Notes: generated from the letters alone by a model not told the origin. 64,000 nt of DNA from Stramonita haemastoma (GCA_030674155.1 CM060334.1:34390211-34454210), one strand, 5' to 3'. Shown: positions 31,869 to 43,195, counted from the stretch's first letter. A program made the numbers and translations.

Positions 31869-32925
31869 CCCTTTGCTGGGCACAACGCCCCAAAGCGCCC
31901 GACCCTGTCCTTGGGCAAAACGCCCCAAAGCGCCCGGCGACACGACCGTCACTTCAGAGCGATCATACAGTCGAAATTCCCGCCAATCTCGCTTCAAATC
32001 TCGTGAATATAGAAGCCACGAGACTGCCCGCGAGACTTCCGCATGTTTATTACAAATGGCGGCGATTGGAGTGAGTTTGTTGCAAGTTTTGGAGGAAAAA
32101 AATCGCAAATTTTTCCAAGATGGATGCTATCTTCGAACCCGACATTTACGATCGTTTTTACAGCTTCCATGCCGAAAATATGACGCTGTGAGATGTGTAT
32201 CTAGGCTCAAATATCGATGTAATCGATCCTAGTAGTGTGTGCACTTCTGAGTTTGTTGACTGAAGTGAGAGAGACGACTTTGACTACGGCGAAGTTCGAG
32301 ACGAAAATCGATCGTCAAATCTAACACGGCCGATACGCGTTTTGAATTCTACTCTTAGATTTGGGGAAATTATCGTGGATTTCAAGTTCGGCAATGGTTC
32401 AGAACTTGATATATTTTGTTATTTGGTTGCTATTTGGGATTTTGATACGGTAGCGGCTCAAACTTAAACGTTAAGCTGATCGCGATCATCGGTAAACAAA
32501 AATGGCGATCGTCGGAATGTTCGATGTGTTCGTGCACCATTTATCAAAAAAACTAAAAAACCAACAGTAGGTTGAAAATATCTTTTCTATAATTGTTTCT
32601 TAATGTTTTAGTTTTTATTTAATCAAAATCCATGCACGCATTCTAAAGTTATTGCAACGCTAACTGTAACACACACAAACCAATTAATGACTTTGTGTGT
32701 TTATGCATTATAATTCTAAAAGAAAATAAAAATAATGACAAAAATTGGGTATTAGCAATTTCTTTATTCATTTCTGCATCTTGCTGTTTTTATTTCATCA
32801 AAATCCATCTGACCATTGTAGAGTTATTGCATGTTAAATACATACACCCACTCACAAGCCATCCACCTCCATTTTCTCTGCCCGGCAGGAAGGTGACAAA
32901 TGATTTTGCTGTGCCCAGCAAAGGG
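31869..32925. mobile_element. Non-autonomous piggyBac-type element
   Basis: 1057 bp bounded by perfect 16-bp terminal inverted repeats CCCTTTGCTGGGCACA (31869-31884 and 32910-32925, inverted), flanked on both sides by TTAA (31865-31868, 32926-32929), the piggyBac target duplication. Near the left end an 18-bp direct repeat AACGCCCCAAAGCGCCCG occurs at 31884-31901 and 31919-31936. Near the right end a ~50-bp direct repeat (TTTTTATTTAATCAAAATCC and TTTTTATTTCATCAAAATCC) occurs at about 32611 and 32786. A short frame from ATG 32120 (MDAIFEPDIYDRFYSFHAE) and a frameshifted acidic stretch ERDDFDYGEVRDEN may be a worn transposase N-terminus. No DDD catalytic core. Located in GOLM intron 3. Confidence 0.9.
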
Positions 32926-32929
32926 TTAA

Positions 32930-34002
32930 ATAGGGGGTGGAGCAGAAAATCTATTAAAAAAAAAAAAAAATCTTAAAATAATCATGATAAATTTACATTC
33001 AATAGCTTATACAAGTAGGATCATGCTGAATAATGATGATAAAAAAAAGTGATTGTAATCTCTTCAACGTGAATGTAATCTCTTCATTGAACTCTCAGAA
33101 AGCAGACATGGGACAGAAGTGCTATGTCAGTGAATGTATGACTATTGAACTTTCTGCAGTTTTTCATTTACAGCTGCTCCTCTTGGAATCGTTTCTTAGG
33201 CAGTCATTTCTTAATTGCACTTTTTGTTGTTTTTTCTCTCTCTTACAGAGATGATGATACCTTACTGAAACTTGCATGTAAAGTGTATTGATTGAGCAAG
33301 TGAAGCCGATCTGATCAGTATATATATATGCAATATGTGCTTTGCACAGGTTAAGCTAACCACACACCAAAAAAAGACAATGTTTTGGATGGCAACATTT
33401 TGAAGAAAACCCAGCCTAAAATGTAAATGGATTAAAAAACAAACAAAAAACCCCCACCCGAACAGGTGCTGTATTATGCAGGGAAAGCAGCCTAAATTTC
33501 ACGCTGAGAAAGCTTCTGTGACGGTAACAGCTTTTACAGTGTAACAGAATATGTGTGCGGTTGAGTTCTTTACACCAGCTGGAGGGGATTACCTTTCAGC
33601 ATACAGATGGTGATCAGTCGATACGGCAGTACACCTGTGTGCAGTAAATTTAATGCTCAGTTACATCTGAAATGGAATCAATAGGGCTAGAAAGCCACTG
33701 AACAAAATGGGTTGCATAATTTTGCATAATTTAACATAGTTTTAACTTTCCCCAACCCCACCCCTCCCCCTTCAGTCAAAAAAGTGTTATTCCGTATATA
33801 TTCTGTGTGTTATAATAATAAATTATCTCTTTGATAGTAATTCAGTTTTACTTTTTAATTTGATTCTGATGAAAAACATTTTGAGAAGTTTATACGTTTA
33901 TATTTTTTCTGCTTTGTATCAGTGAAAACAAAATATTTACTAGCAGTGGTCACACAGAATAAACAAAATCACTTTTATCAAGTTTACAGCTTGGAGACAG
34001 GC
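32930..34002. other. Unassigned part of GOLM intron 3
   Basis: AT-rich with no recognised exon or mobile element. A-run near 32956-32970. Confidence 0.4.
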
Positions 34003-34260
34003 TTAGGCCTTGAGGGTTTTTTTCCTGCGGCTTTCCCGGTTTGACGAAAAAGTCAAACTGAATGTCAAAGTCAGTCATTTGGATAAGACTGTAAACTGAG
34101 GCCCCGTGTGCAAACGCATGCAGAACATTTTGGCTTTTTGCGCATATGTTAAAACCGCCTTTCGGAAGAGCAGGCCATCGCGTGCCGGTAGGAGCGGATG
34201 ACAAAATTATTTTTTAAAAAAACAAAACACCATCAGCAAGCACACAGGTGTCATGTTTAG
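34003..34260 (+). repeat. SINE-A, 5'-truncated, ending within tail II
   Basis: Core GGATAAGACTGTAAACTGAG, CCCCGTGTGCAAACGCATGC, GAGCAGGCCATCGCGTGCCG and the start of tail II (GTGTCATGTTTAGACACCAC), then a switch into SINE-B sequence. Confidence 0.75.
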
Positions 34261-34282
34261 ACACCACCCCTGAGAAACAAAA

Positions 34283-34425
34283 AAAAAAAAATGGGTAGGC
34301 GCTGCACTTGTAGTGGGGACGCGCTCTCCCCGGGGACAGCAGCCCGAATTTCACGCACAGAGAAATCTGCTGTGACATAAAGTGGTATAAATAAATATAA
34401 AAATAAATTTAAAAAATAAACAGGA
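34283..34425 (+). repeat. SINE-B tail fragment joined to SINE-A
   Basis: GGGTAGGCGCTGCACTTG, CAGCAGCCCGAATTTCACGC, AGAGAAATCTGCTGTGACAT, AAAGTGGTATAAATAAATA. Same orientation as the preceding SINE-A, so the two form a chimera. Confidence 0.8.
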
Positions 34426-34830
34426 TGGTGAAGAAGACGTGTAAAGAGTTGACTGACTGGTGATGATTGCCCAAGGCCAAAAGTTGTGTCAATTATTGAT
34501 GTCAGCTCATTGCCAAGGCCTACACTAAAATGTTGTGATGTTGTAAAATGTTGTGTTGAGATTGCATTCAGCCATGACAAGCCCTTAACAGAACAACCTG
34601 CACTCTCCTTCAAAGGAGAATAAATCCTCTGAAGTCGGAGTATGGCTGCCTATATGGCGAGGTACTTGAAAATAGTCATACTCGCAAACTTCTCATTCAG
34701 TGTGCAATTTCAATCTCACAGTGATTCCCAGGTGGGATTAGTGAGTCAGAGTGCACATTCTGGGTGACCCCCAGAGTGTTAAGCTGGGGAACAGAAACAA
34801 CAACTGGTGATGATGATAACGATGTTGCAG

Positions 34831-34959
34831 GGCGTGCAGTGGCGTGGTGCAGGAGGTGATGAAGGTGGTGTTGGACAGTGTGGGCAAATCCAAGGTGGTG
34901 GCTGCCTTCTCCCCCAGCCATGCCGACGTGCTCTCCCTCATTGAAGACTCCTTGAAAGA
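34831..34959 (+). CDS. GOLM1/GOLM2: GOLM1/GOLM2-type protein, exon 4
   Basis: 129-bp GC-rich exon between GATGTTGCAG and GAAAGA|GTGAGT. Encodes ACSGVVQEVMKVVLDSVG, KSKVVAAFSPSHADVL and SLIEDSLK. Phase 2 in and 2 out, compatible with exons 3 and 5. Sharp GC contrast with its intron surroundings supports it. The segment has no clear counterpart in human GOLM1 that I can recall. Confidence 0.75.
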
Positions 34960-34989
34960 GTGAGTGTATGTGTGTGTGAGTGTGAGACA

Positions 34990-34991
34990 GT

Positions 34992-35047
<56 letters not shown>
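34990..35047 (+). repeat. (GT)n microsatellite
   Basis: About 27 GT units directly after the exon 4 donor. Confidence 0.95.
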
Positions 35048-35126
35048 AAACTTAACTTCTGCTGCTGCTGCAGTTTCTTCATGTGGCTATTATTTGTTTT
35101 TGTATATTTTTTATCATCCATAACGG

Positions 35127-35545
35127 TGGGGGGGGGGGGGGGGGGGGGGGGGATTGTTCCTCAGCTAGAACTCTTGAGGTTGACCAATGTTGAGATTTTG
35201 TGTTTGGGACTGGTCTCACCTACCCTGGAGGTAGCTGCATGCCAACTTCAGGGATGTCTTCATGTACCAGTATGTAGGCGCTTTTTTTCATTTTGTTATC
35301 CATTCTTTCTGGCATGCAATGGCCTACTCTTCTGAAAGGCAGAACGGCTTTTAACAAGATGCAAGGTGTTCTTCATGTGTTCATTTATGGGACTTGAGAT
35401 CTCATGTGAAAGACCTGTAGGGAAGTTGACTCAGTACTGTAACACTCCAGGGGAAAAAATCCCCTCAAATGAGTGCCTTGGTGGTGACTGGAACCTGGGC
35501 TGCTAGATTACTAGCTCAGTGGTCTAACCACGAGGCTTCCCCCCA
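35127..35545 (-). repeat. Poly-G run plus SINE-A (minus), tail type II
   Basis: About 26 G mark the tail end. Tail II is partly preserved (on the plus strand CTAGAACTCTTGAGGTTGAC). The body has GGCATGCAATGGCCTACTCT on the plus strand. The head end has TCAGTGGTCTAACCACGAGG. Confidence 0.8.
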
Positions 35546-37312
35546 TTATCCATTATGTGTAATCTTCAGTCTTCATTTCTTTCTAGTCTCCCTCTCATGA
35601 GTACTGCCTTTGATCAGCGCTTATGGGGTTTTGTTTGTCTTTATTTAAAAACAAATCCCCCTTCCCCCCTCTCTCTCCCCCCTCCTTTCTGTCCTCTCCT
35701 CTCCTCTTTCTCTCCTCTTTCTCTCCAGCACACCCTCCTTACCTCAACTCTTCATTTGAGAGGAAAAGAAAGGAAAGTGAAATAAATTCCAGAAGAAAAG
35801 CAGGGGAACTAGAAGAAGTCATAGTTGTAGTAGCAGCAGAACTAAGAATAGTGAAAGTACAACTAGAAGGAAAGGTCTGACAATAAATCATTACTATCAT
35901 ACCTTGGTTGTCCTTTGTTCACTAAAGTGAAGGATACTGATCCTGGTCAGTGTGTTGTTGTAAGGTGTACTCTCAGTTCAAAAGGCTGTAGCCAGTGGGG
36001 TTGAAAAGCTCTCTGCATTCAGTGTAATCAGACTTAACATCTAAAATGCCTAGAGTCTTATTCAAACTGTCTTCAGAAGATATGAGATAGCAGATAACGG
36101 CAGACATAAAATGGAAAGGACTTTTGCTGTGTGGGTCTGTGTTGTCTGCTTTCTGCTAAGAAGTGTAATTTATTGAGCAGCAGGTTGAGTAGATAAGACA
36201 TTTTTAGCACTTAGGGGAAAGAGCGAAATCGGATACCAACCATGTGACTGGTTGCTGGATTGGTTTGATGATAGCTGAGAAAAACTGAAATAATTTTTTT
36301 TCTCTCGTGGGGAAACGGTTATACATTTATTCTGCAGTCATTTTGTGCTGCAGAAAATTTGCATTGGGGAGGAGAAAAAATCGACCAGATCGCTGACATA
36401 TGTAAATCCCAAGAAAATTGTATCTTTCATTGGCAAGAAAAGAGGAAATGAGCAGATTTGGGATAAAGTAGATTGCATGGAATACTTTTGGTGACTAAAA
36501 AAGTATATTTGATTGTCCAGCAACCAATAGATTAGTTTAACAAGCCTTGGTATCTAGGGCCAGAGCACATAGTTTTGTTACATCTTTTTTTTTTTTGGGG
36601 GGGGGGGGGGGGGGTTGAAATTATTGGTCTAATTGTTACTGTAGATAGCTGGAAGAGACATTTGATAGAGAAGAGAAATCTGCAGTAATGTTTAAGAGAG
36701 AAATTGTCATGCTCCATGACAAAGTCGCATTGTGATTAATGACAATTTAATAATGTGCAATGAAATAGCTATAAAATACGAAAAACAGATTGAAAATCAG
36801 ACAATTCTATCAAAAGTTATTACAACTTGAAATGGCAAAATGAGAAATTGAGAAGTTTAGCATCCTAGTAGGCGGTCTGAATAAGGGCTTGGCTGTTTTT
36901 AAAATGCGTTTGAAGGCAAAAGAAATAAACACTTATCCTGGATATTTCGCTACAAGGTAAATTGCTATAGTTTTATAATCAATCAGAATCTCTCAAAATT
37001 AACAATCTATTTCCCTAAAATGGCTGCTAGTGGAAAAGGGCTAAGCGACTCATTTCATGGTGGAGCTGTGATCACAGCAGAACCCAAGGTAGTGGGATTT
37101 TTTTTTTTAAAGTAGCGTCTGTTTACTGGGTAGAATAGCATTGCCTATGTGGGTGATAAAGCATTGTACTGCTCTGCTTGCAATTAAATATCACTGGTCA
37201 TTTAAGCTATAGTTGTTTTTTTGATTGTCGCCAACAGCAGATCTCTGTCACCCATCCAGTGATGTATCTAAATACCAGCAGAATTATAGATAATATAGTA
37301 TATTTAACATTG

Positions 37313-37314
<2 letters not shown>
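35546..37314. other. Unassigned part of GOLM intron 4
   Basis: C/T-rich tract at 35660-35740, TnGn composite at 36588-36614, otherwise AT-rich. No exon recognised. Confidence 0.4.

Positions 37315-37377
<63 letters not shown>
37315..37377 (+). repeat. (GT)n microsatellite
   Basis: About 31 uninterrupted GT units. Confidence 0.95.
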
Positions 37378-37378
<1 letters not shown>

Positions 37379-37659
37379 GGATAGAGGGATACAGAAAAAT
37401 ACTGGTAAATTTGTAGGCTCTGAAACTGAAAGAGAACAAACAGTTGGTTGTGTTTTGTTTTTGGTCGTTATTTTTGTTGATCATTGCCAAGAAAAGGGCA
37501 TGAAAATGTTAGCAGCATTTTGCAAGAAATAAGCGGAGAAGACAGATGTAGTATATGTGTATTAAAGTATAAAAAATTCATAAGATGTTAAAAATAAGCA
37601 GAGCGCAGAATTAAGAATTTTCAGTTTAAAGCTGGTTTTCGTTTTTCTTTTTGTTTCAG

Positions 37660-37715
37660 TGCGACTGATCCCCCAGTGCAACAGTCCCAAGAAAATCCCC
37701 AGCCCCAGAATCCAG
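37660..37715 (+). CDS. GOLM1/GOLM2: GOLM1/GOLM2-type protein, exon 5
   Basis: 56-bp exon between CTTTTTGTTTCAG and CCAG|GTAAAA. Encodes a Pro/Gln-rich linker ATDPPVQQSQENPQPQNP. Phase 2 in, 1 out. Confidence 0.75.
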
Positions 37716-38026
37716 GTAAAATGCGTGTGGTTATTGTGGGAATAGGAATTGCTTATATGTTTGCTGTATGGAGCACAGTCTTTAGGGTCAGGGAAGATGC
37801 TGGGCTCTAGAGAAGCTGAGGTCTTTGACACCTTGCTTCCCAATGACCGCTTAGTGTATGGGAACATTTTACATTTTTGCTATATGCCCTAGCTAGGGAG
37901 GATTTCTGTGCTTGCAAAGATATTAGAGAGATGAATTGTATGGAGATGGGAGCTGGAGTATAAACAGCAACATGGACATGCAAGCACACATACACTTGTG
38001 CACGCAAACATACATGCACCCATGCA

Positions 38027-38032
<6 letters not shown>

Positions 38033-38108
<76 letters not shown>
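38033..38108 (+). repeat. (CT)n microsatellite
   Basis: CT array that borders the head of the following SINE. Confidence 0.95.
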
Positions 38109-38111
<3 letters not shown>

Positions 38112-38460
38112 GGAGGGCGGATAGCCTAGTGGTCAGAACATTGCGCTGGCAATTTGAAGACCCGGGTTCGAGTCCGGTCGAGGAAATTTTTCTCCTGGAG
38201 TTAACATCAGTGCTGACTCCACTCTCCCCAAAGTCCTTCGGATGAGACTTTAAACCGAGGCCCCGTGTGCGAACGCACGCAGAACATCTTGCGCACACGT
38301 TAAATCCTGTTCCGCTTTTCATAAGAGTAGGCCATCGTGTGCGGTGGGAACAGATGACAATATTTACAAAACTGCATACACACGGGGACCGGATGAAAAA
38401 AAGCACATGATTGCTTATTCTGTTATCCTCAATATAAAAGAATATAAAAGAATAAATCCT
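38112..38460 (+). repeat. SINE-A, full length, tail type I
   Basis: GGCGGATAGCCTAGTGGTCA, B box GGTTCGAGTCC, core and body nearly identical to the copy at 23084, tail I AAGCACATGATTGCTTATTC. Followed directly by a short (CT)n (38463-38480). Confidence 0.92.
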
Positions 38461-38680
38461 CAATCTCTCTCTCTCTCTCACTCACATGCATTAACAGGGA
38501 CAGAAATAGGAAATATGTTTAGTTATATGTGAAAAGTGGATAGGGCGTTCCATATGAGTGACAAAAGTTGTGAAATGGAATTTTTTCTCTTGTCATCTTA
38601 GCACTTTTGTTTTAATGTTTCTTGGGCAAGGAATCTTAGAGTTTGGTGGGGGTTTTTGGTTGTTTTTTGGTTGGTTTTTT

Positions 38681-38945
38681 TTTGGGGGGGGGTGTTCTGG
38701 GTTAGACCTCCAAGGTGGATTTTTGCATATGCAACTATTTTTATCCACGACTAAGGTAGCTGCATTCCACATGCATGCATTTTTTTTCAATTTTTTTTGC
38801 CATCCATTCATACAAGCATGAGTGACCTACTCTTACTAAAAAAAGTACTGACAGCCCCAGGGAAAAAATCCCCTTCAGCAGGCAACCCATTGGTAGCTTG
38901 AACCCTGGCCATCAAATCAGAGCGCAGTGGTTCACATCCTAGTAA
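38681..38945 (-). repeat. TnGn run plus SINE-A (minus), tail II, internal deletion
   Basis: T/G-run at 38681-38697. Then, on the plus strand, GTTAGACCTCCAAGG, CTAAGGTAGCTGCATTCCAC, GTGACCTACTCTTACTAAAA, a jump from the body to near the head (CCCAGGGAAAAAATCCCCTT), and CAGAGCGCAGTGGTTCACAT at the head. Confidence 0.7.
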
Positions 38946-39491
38946 ATGGAAACAATAGGCACAACTATACGTGCATTTTACAGGAAGAGCACACGATTTT
39001 TTGGCATTTGTGGGTCCCAGTATCACTTGTTTTCTGATGGTGTTCGTGCTTTTTGATGTCAAGATCCCCTACAGATGATGTGATACTATCGCATTGGAAA
39101 AAGGTATTCCTTGCAGGCAAGCCATGGGTAAGACAAGGAAATACTTTGAATGGCTGTCGGGTTATTTCAAAGAAAAATGGCAGTTTGCCATGTTGACTGA
39201 CATTGATCACAAAGCGCAAAATAGCTGGCATCTGGAGCATGAGATACTTGCCATTTGGAATCGGATGTAGGATGGTGTAGTGTTGAAGTGGACTGATAAT
39301 GGTATTTTTGGAGAGGACTGATTGATAATGTTTGACCTGTTGTGAATGCCATGATACAGCCTTAGTAATGAGTTGGGATCAAAGCAGTAATAATGGTTGG
39401 GGCACTATATTTGGTAATAAGTTATCTAATTGCTTAGTATGTATAATTTTTGAACCGTTCAAATTCAGTAAAATGTGTGTCATGTGAACAG
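38946..39491. other. End of GOLM intron 5
   Basis: No recognised repeat. Ends with the acceptor CATGTGAACAG. Confidence 0.5.
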
Positions 39492-39825
39492 ATAATGCCC
39501 AGCAACAACAACAGCAGCAACTGCAGCAGCAGCAGCAACAGCAACTGCAACAGCAGCAGCAACTGCAGCAGCAGCAACAGGTGGGAGGACAGGCAGGCGT
39601 GGCTGTGCAGGGTGGGGGTCAGGGGCAGGTTGGCAACGTGGCTGCACAGCCCAACGTGGACCATGACCTGAACGCGCAGGCCAGATCCCCACCATGGGCC
39701 AAGCCCCGGACCTGACTCTCAACTCCAACACAGGCCAGCTCCTTCAGGGCGACCAGAATCCTAACCTGGGTGTAGTAGACCCTAACGTCATTCAGATGCA
39801 GCAGCAACAACAACAACAGCAGCAA

Positions 39826-39868
<43 letters not shown>

Positions 39869-40445
39869 CAGGGACCCCCAGCGCCCAGGAAGAAAAGTAC
39901 TCCTCCCAGCAGGACCTGCTGGGTGTGCTGAAACCCCCGCAGAACCAAGTCCTCCCTGCTGCTGCTGCCGGCGCCCACGCCCAGGCACAGGGGGCACCGC
40001 TGCTGAAGCCAGCGAGCAGGAGGAGAAAGGAGGCAAGCAGGAGATCGTGCCCCAGAACATCCCCCAGAGGGAGGGGGACGACGCCGCCGTACTGTCCAGC
40101 GAGCACCGCCACCCCCTGCAGGACCTGAACGGGGCTCCGGCCCAGGAGGACGTGGGGGAGCCAGGCCACGAGGAGCTGCCGGACGATGAGATGGACAAGC
40201 AGGCGAGGGCCAACCACGGGGCCGGGGGCAGCCTGGGAGGTCTGGACGACCTGCGGGACCAGCAGCAGCAGCAGCAGCTGCAGCCCGACCTGGGCAGGGG
40301 CCAGCTGGGGGACCCCCGCTTGGGCGGCCGGCACATGGTGGTGGGGGGGGACTTGGACAAAATGGACCAGGACCAGGACAAGGCCTCGGAGGAGAGGAGG
40401 GAGGTGAAGAGGGAGTTTGAGGACCGGGACCAGGGAACGTTAGAG
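39492..40445 (+). CDS. GOLM1/GOLM2: GOLM1/GOLM2-type protein, exon 6 (poly-Q, acidic), two apparent frameshifts
   Basis: Largest exon, between GTGAACAG and TTAGAG|GTGAGG. It starts with 27 codons of Gln interrupted by three Leu (39500-39580), then Gly/Gln-rich sequence, a second tract of 23 Gln (39799-39867, mixed CAG/CAA), EEKYSSQQDLLGVLKPP, and an acidic part with QNIPQREGDDAAVL, HEELPDDEMDKQ, a further Gln6 and DQDKASEERREVKREFEDRD. The reading frame shifts by one base twice: near 39679-39681 (GCAGGCC, two G where three are needed) and near 39990-39994 (five G where six are needed). Both are repaired by one extra G, and coding composition continues on each side. Sequencing or assembly error is more likely than a dead gene. 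Poly-Q plus acidic luminal stem fits Golgi type II proteins. Confidence 0.82.
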
Positions 40446-41151
40446 GTGAGGAAACGTTTTTGACAGTTTTTTCTTTTCTTTTTTTCCTGTTTCACCTACG
40501 CTTTGGTACTAGCGTGTGTCTGATCCAAGTCGTTGCAAAATCGTTAAAAGTGAAGTTTTTTCAGCTTCCATGTTTCTAATATAGGCTTTTTTTTTTACTG
40601 CTTACTGATAAAGAAAGATGATGTAACTCCTTTTGGATTATTAGGTTGTGTCTTTTTTGTTTTAAGTTTGGTGTCTGTTTCGCACTCTAGTTGGAGATGC
40701 TCTCTCTCCTTTGAAGCTCTCAAAATTGTGACTTTGTTCTGTCTGTGTCTTTTGCATCCAGCTTGAGTCCGTGTTATATTATGGCTGGCTGAAGTACTTA
40801 ATAAAGGTTGTTGATTAAAAGCTCAATTCACATCAAAATGTCTGTTGACTTTTCTCTTCCAGTTTTTTGTCAAGTTTCAGTATTGGGTTGCAATATGTAT
40901 TTGGTTTTTTTCCCCACAGAAAACATGTATTTAATCGAGGACTAACATAGAGCCATACTAAGCATGGTTAATGACACAGAGAGATTAACAGTAAGGTAAT
41001 GGGGAATTCTCTTAGTACACGTGTCAGAATATAAAAGTAATTATTTTCTGAATGCAAAGTCCACCTAACCACAGTTTTCAGCCACATCCTTCTGTTAGTC
41101 TTAATTAATCCCTGCTAAAAATGTTGATCGGCGTGTCGCTGTAATTACAAG
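40446..41151 (+). other. GOLM intron 6
   Basis: GTGAGG donor and an ATTACAAG acceptor with a weak pyrimidine tract. No repeats recognised. Confidence 0.65.
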
Positions 41152-41417
41152 GAAAACGACACGGAACACACTGACACTGGGACAGAGTTGGAAGATGTTC
41201 ACCCTCCAAAGATCCTTCATCCCAAGGGACAGACGGTGAACTCGTGAGCACGCCTGCGTACCCTGAAGCGGATGGGGAAGAAGACGGCCTCCTTTTGGCA
41301 GACGAGAAAGAGGATGGAAGTTACCAGTATGATGAAGGCCCCGTTACTTTGTCTACCACCGCACAGAAAGGAGGGGACTTTGCCGAATCCTCCCCACCCA
41401 CCAACCGTGCCGTTTGA
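41152..41417 (+). CDS. GOLM1/GOLM2: GOLM1/GOLM2-type protein, exon 7 (C-terminus), one apparent frameshift
   Basis: Phase 0 exon encoding ENDTEHTDTGTELEDVH, PPKILHPKG, then, after a one-base shift at 41226-41228 (three G where four are needed), GELVSTPAYPEADGEEDG, EDGSYQYDEGPVT and STTAQKGGDFAES, and stop TGA at 41415-41417. Read literally, the frame would stop at 41245-41247, 57 codons earlier. The downstream frame is acidic like the tail of GOLM-family proteins. With the three added bases the seven exons sum to 1875 nt, exactly 625 codons. The alternative is a real, shorter C-terminus. Confidence 0.75.
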
Positions 41418-43195
41418 ACGACAGGTGGCAAGGAGGGAGAGGACTCGGAGGAGTAGCGGTGAGGAGGGAGGGAAACACACAGGTAGTCCACAGTCCCCTC
41501 CTCCCATTTTGGGGACTCTGCCGTTGTGGACAGCATGCATGGCTTTGAGCACTGACTTGTGGGATTGGCACTTAAACTACATCCTCTCCCCTGGTACTCC
41601 AGGGCAGACATTGGCTGTTGACAGCGGAGGGACTTTTGTCAGTAAGACCAGAAAAGGGTTGCATTTGCAACAACAGGGATTTGCTGGTTGGTGTGGTTTT
41701 GGTTTTGGTTGTAGGATGATGTGGGTTTTTTTGCTTTTATGTTTGGTTTGGTTTGGGGTTTGTTTTTTGTTTTTACTTCTCATCATTTTTATTGCCTCCA
41801 AGTTTCTTCTTGTGGGGGATTTCAGTATTCAGTGGGGCTGGAAAATGGGTCCAAATGAGCCTAACCGTGAACTAAATCATCATTAAATTTGGTACACATC
41901 AGCACATCCTTTGGAAGGAAACGTATCATTCTTGTCCAAGATGCTTACTGTAGATGAAAGGGACAATTGTCACCACTTTACACCAGAGATAGTAGGTGTG
42001 GAATTTCCTAACCCCACCAGGATGCATATTTAGAAAGCAAGGTGTCCATTTTCCATGATAATGTGGTTTTTCAGAGATTTTTTTTCTCCAAATTTGAAAG
42101 AGGAATATCATTCCAACTGCTGCAGCCATTTTGTACCCCTGTCACTCTACAAAGGGCCTAAAGCGAAGGCAGTTTCTTCCTCCAGTTGCCCACAAGCAGC
42201 CGTCACCATGGCAGCCATATTTTGACTGGGAATACATGCTGCTTGAAAACCTACCCTTCACTGCCCACCTGGCTCCCTTAGATAGTTTCCCGTCTTCTTT
42301 TTTTGTAAGGAAATAGCAGGCTGAAACTCTGGGTGTACACTGAAGTTGAAGTGAGGAGACCGCAAAGGCATTCCTGCAAACCCAAGATATTTCAGACCAA
42401 GGGATCTAGAAGTGGGAGGAGCATAAACAGCGGCCCTCAGCCATTGAAAATGAATGTGAACAGTTCTCTGAGAGCCTTTTTTTTGTACAGGGGTTCTGGA
42501 CTTTGCTATCCAGCCTTCATAATGAACACATTATACAAATTTGGTGCTTTTTTTTCTGTGTGGGTGGGTTTTTCGGGTTTTTTTTTAAAGTTTTCTTTCG
42601 AGTGCCATTATCATTTCTTCCATTTTTCAGTAACCTTTTTTTTTCTTCTCTAACTGTCATTTGGGTGATACTATGAGGAGGTTAAAATTCTCTGATTTGT
42701 TTGCTGTGTCTGCCTGGGTTTCCTGCCAGTTTGCTATGTTGTCTGTCCACTGGTTCATGTCCTTTCCCCTGTGTCTTGAAAAATATTTCAAACTGAAGCT
42801 TTATAGAAAACTGTTCACAAATCTAAGCTCATGTAAAATCTCAATTTCCTATTCAACCCTTCAGTAAAGAGTAAACTATTGCATGCTGGTAGGTGTAGAT
42901 ATTGGTGTAGAAATACATGGATGCACCTAAGAAGATAAAAAGAGAGAATGGTTTTAATATAATTTTTTTAAAATGCTGCAGTCATACAAACAACAAACCT
43001 GTCAACATATGATTCTTTACAAAATCCCAGCTTTAAAAATGTTAGTGCTATCACAAGATTGAATAAACTACTCTTATTTAACAAACGTTGGCAGACACAG
43101 TTGATGACTTAAATTGTAGACAGTTCTCTAGTGATGAAACTTCATAAAATTCAGCATGCAAGCAACTGTCTTGTCTCTCCCCCTCATGCCCCAAC
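41418..43195 (+). other. Probable GOLM 3' UTR and downstream
   Basis: No splice-compatible exon is evident. First canonical AATAAA after the stop is at 43062-43067. The open frame at 41272-41886 overlaps the exon in another phase and is a shadow. Confidence 0.45.
43062..43067 (+). promoter_or_regulatory. Candidate polyadenylation signal of the GOLM gene
   Basis: AATAAA about 1.65 kb after the stop codon. Others exist further right, so the true site is uncertain. Confidence 0.3.

Noticed and set aside
32041..32232. Host exon around ATGGCGGCGATTGG
   Set aside because: Lies wholly inside the TTAA-flanked piggyBac-type element and has stops in the continuing frame.
38965..39240. Possible transposase fragment on the minus strand
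   Set aside because: The 91-residue frame has scattered Cys/His but no recognisable motif or flanking inverted repeats.
41272..41886. 204-codon plus-strand open frame
   Set aside because: Overlaps GOLM exon 7 in another phase and runs into T/G-rich 3' UTR; composition not protein-like.
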